From the NCBI RefSeq assembly GCF_001421565.1, contig NZ_LMKQ01000001.1:1115651-1179650 (forward strand): a DNA stretch of 64,000 nt, given 5' to 3'. Shown piece after piece: positions 62,785-64,000 of the stretch (position 1 is the first letter of the stretch; the number at the start of each line of letters is the position of its first letter). The notes under the pieces were generated by a model that was given only the letters and a program-made list of their open reading frames with translations, did not search any database and was not told the origin of the DNA. Origin of the DNA: Agromyces sp. Leaf222 (GTDB lineage Bacteria > Actinomycetota > Actinomycetes > Actinomycetales > Microbacteriaceae). Both the position numbers and the translations under genes were made by a program.

Positions 62785-63405
62785 TCAGCGCGTGAGCGAC
62801 CGGCGCTCGAACCAGTAGAGCAGGTTCGGGTCGGTCTCGCGCAGCTCGGCGAGGGTCACGGGCTCGGTGCGCACGACCTCCTCGACGTCGAGGATCTTCG
62901 CGACGCGGTCCATGCTCGAGGTGTTCCAGAACCGGCCGCGCATGCGGAACACGCCGCGGCCCGCGCGGTTCACGACGAACAGTTCCTGCGTGGTGTCGAG
63001 GCTGCTGCCGCGGTAGAGCTGGATGCGCAGCACGGTCGCGATGTCGCTCGCGGCCACCGTGTAGGTGCCGCCGAAGAAGCCGCGCTCGACGATGCCGTAC
63101 CGGCTCACCGAGGCCTGCGTGCGCTGGTACGAGATCCAGGCGGTCACGAGCAGCGCGGCGATGATCGCGCCGGCCCACGCGACGACCGACCAGGCGCCGG
63201 TCGGATCGAGCACCCACAGCTGCGTCGCCAGGATCGGCAGCACGAGCGCCGCGATCGAGAACCCGATGTTGCGGCCGAGGGTGCGACGCGGCCTCAGGGT
63301 ATACACCCTGAGGCCGTCGCCCCTTACTGCCCCGGCCACGATGGAGGAGCCCCCTGCGTCCCCACTCCGTGTATCCACCTTCGCCGCTGACATCTCTGAA
63401 ATCAT
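62785..63405 (-). CDS. PH-like domain membrane protein, function unknown
   Basis: About 206 aa if the ATG at 63405 is used (63393 is another choice). Two hydrophobic helices (NIGFSIAALVLPILATQLWVL and VVAWAGAIIAALLVTAWI) are followed by a bacterial PH-like domain: YGIVERGFFGGTYTVAASDI, LRIQLYRGSSLDTTQELFVV, and a C-terminal YWFERRSLTR. The region before the first helix is polar and poorly conserved-looking, so the start is uncertain. A 28-bp dyad lies inside it. Convergent with the GNAT gene (10 nt apart). Confidence 0.62.
   Translation of the reverse strand: MISEMSAAKVDTRSGDAGGSSIVAGAVRGDGLRVYTLRPRRTLGRNIGFSIAALVLPILATQLWVLDPTGAWSVVAWAGAIIAALLVTAWISYQRTQASVSRYGIVERGFFGGTYTVAASDIATVLRIQLYRGSSLDTTQELFVVNRAGRGVFRMRGRFWNTSSMDRVAKILDVEEVVRTEPVTLAELRETDPNLLYWFERRSLTR
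63289..63316. repeat. intragenic palindrome, 12-bp arms
   Basis: CGGCCTCAGGGT (63289-63300) and ACCCTGAGGCCG (63305-63316) are exact complements around ATAC, within the N-terminal coding part of the PH-like protein. If the true start is further downstream it could be an operator or leader hairpin. Confidence 0.7.
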
Positions 63406-63488
63406 CCGGGAGGGGCGCCCCTTCGCGCTATTCGGCATTAATGAGGACACGGATGCCGCGGCGCGCCGTCCGGCCATATGCTGACCCG

Positions 63489-64000
63489 ATGTCGACCGCC
63501 GATGCCGCCCCGAATCACGCCCGCGTCGGGGCAGCTGAGGTGTTCCTCATCACCGGCGTCATGGCGGCCGGCAAGTCCACCGTGGCGCAGGTGCTCGCCG
63601 GGCGGCTGCCGTACGCCGCGCACGTTCGCGGCGACGGATTCCGGCGCATGCTCGTCTCGGGCCGTGCCGAGATGTCGAATCCGCTGAGTCCGGCGGCCGA
63701 GGCGCAACTCGAGCTGCGGCATCGCCTCGCGGCGACCGTCGCCGACGCCTATGCCGACGCCGGCATCTCGGCGGTCGTCCAGGACCTCTACCTCGGCGAG
63801 GACCTCGAACGCATGGTCGGCCGGATCTGCCATCGTCCGCTCTCGGTGATCGTGCTCGCCCCGCGGCCGGACGTCGTCGAGGCGCGCGAGGCGTCGCGCC
63901 CGAAGCGCGGTTACGGCGACTGGTCCGTTGCCGACTTCGACGCCGCGCTGCGCGAGACGCCCCGGCTCGGCCTCTGGATCGACTCGTCGGAGCTCAGCGT
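63489..64000 (+). CDS. P-loop kinase/AAA protein, 3' truncated by window
   Basis: The first 170 residues of a cytoplasmic P-loop phosphotransferase. Walker A is GVMAAGKST (about 23-31); AAHVRGDGFRRMLVSG resembles the substrate-binding region of chloramphenicol-phosphotransferase-like and zeta-toxin-like kinases; VVQDLYLGEDLERMV and IVLAPRPDVVEAREASRPKRGY complete the kinase core with a lid Arg/Lys pair. TATGCT at 63477-63482 lies six nt before the ATG (leaderless). The frame is open to the right edge. Substrate cannot be assigned. Confidence 0.8.
   Translation, partial: MSTADAAPNHARVGAAEVFLITGVMAAGKSTVAQVLAGRLPYAAHVRGDGFRRMLVSGRAEMSNPLSPAAEAQLELRHRLAATVADAYADAGISAVVQDLYLGEDLERMVGRICHRPLSVIVLAPRPDVVEAREASRPKRGYGDWSVADFDAALRETPRLGLWIDSSELS

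Overview
The window reads as chromosomal DNA of a very GC-rich actinobacterium, most likely a Microbacteriaceae member close to Agromyces or Microbacterium. This rests on the base composition, the strong G/C third-position bias, many ATGA-overlapping gene pairs, frequent genes with a TANNNT box only 6-8 nt before the start codon (predicted leaderless mRNAs), and the very frequent heptamer GGATGCC/GGCATCC. The taxonomic call is inference from memory of such genomes. I recognised no rRNA, tRNA, CRISPR array, prophage or insertion sequence.

Region 1 (1-3.6 kb): the 3' end of a GH42 beta-galactosidase coupled to a glycerate kinase, then a small YtrA-type GntR repressor coupled to a DUF1648 membrane protein. 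Region 2 (3.6-19.7 kb) is a xylan/xylose locus. It has a CUT2-type sugar importer (xylFGH-like), xylulokinase, xylose isomerase with a divergent LacI repressor, a GH43/GH3 pair behind a CUT1 importer, and a divergent ROK repressor with clear operators. Region 3 (19.8-25 kb) has a TetR/3-ketosteroid-dehydrogenase-like pair around a perfect operator, a Bcr/CflA efflux pump behind a structured leader, and a PAP2 phosphatase. Region 4 (25-39.9 kb) is an arabinan/arabinoside locus: a LacI repressor with TACAACGTTGTA operators, a CUT1 importer, a GH51 arabinofuranosidase, a GH43 arabinanase-like lipoprotein and an alditol oxidase. Opposite these lie two adjacent GH3 enzymes, one with its two domains in swapped order, and a divergent TetR regulator.

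Region 5 (40-55.7 kb) joins molybdenum-cofactor genes (moaD, a moeB-rhodanese fusion, moaA) to purine catabolism: guanine deaminase, a xanthine dehydrogenase operon (xdhA, xdhB, xdhC), then an overlapping operon of malate synthase, a DUF6986 aldolase-like protein, ureidoglycine aminohydrolase, allantoinase, OHCU decarboxylase, HIU hydrolase and urate oxidase. Together these would turn guanine into urate, allantoin and finally glyoxylate, which malate synthase returns to central metabolism. Allantoate amidohydrolase, a purine permease and a pathway regulator are not in the window. Region 6 (55.7-64 kb) is general-purpose: a stand-alone LigD-type polymerase, AraC and ArsR regulators, an SRPBCC protein, a membrane protein, a HerA-like (DUF853) ATPase, a GNAT acetyltransferase, a PH-like membrane protein and a truncated P-loop kinase.

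The spacers hold strong hairpin terminators, a 66-bp near-perfect palindrome, a long inverted repeat with 23-bp arms, and several unrelated short GC-rich tandem repeats.
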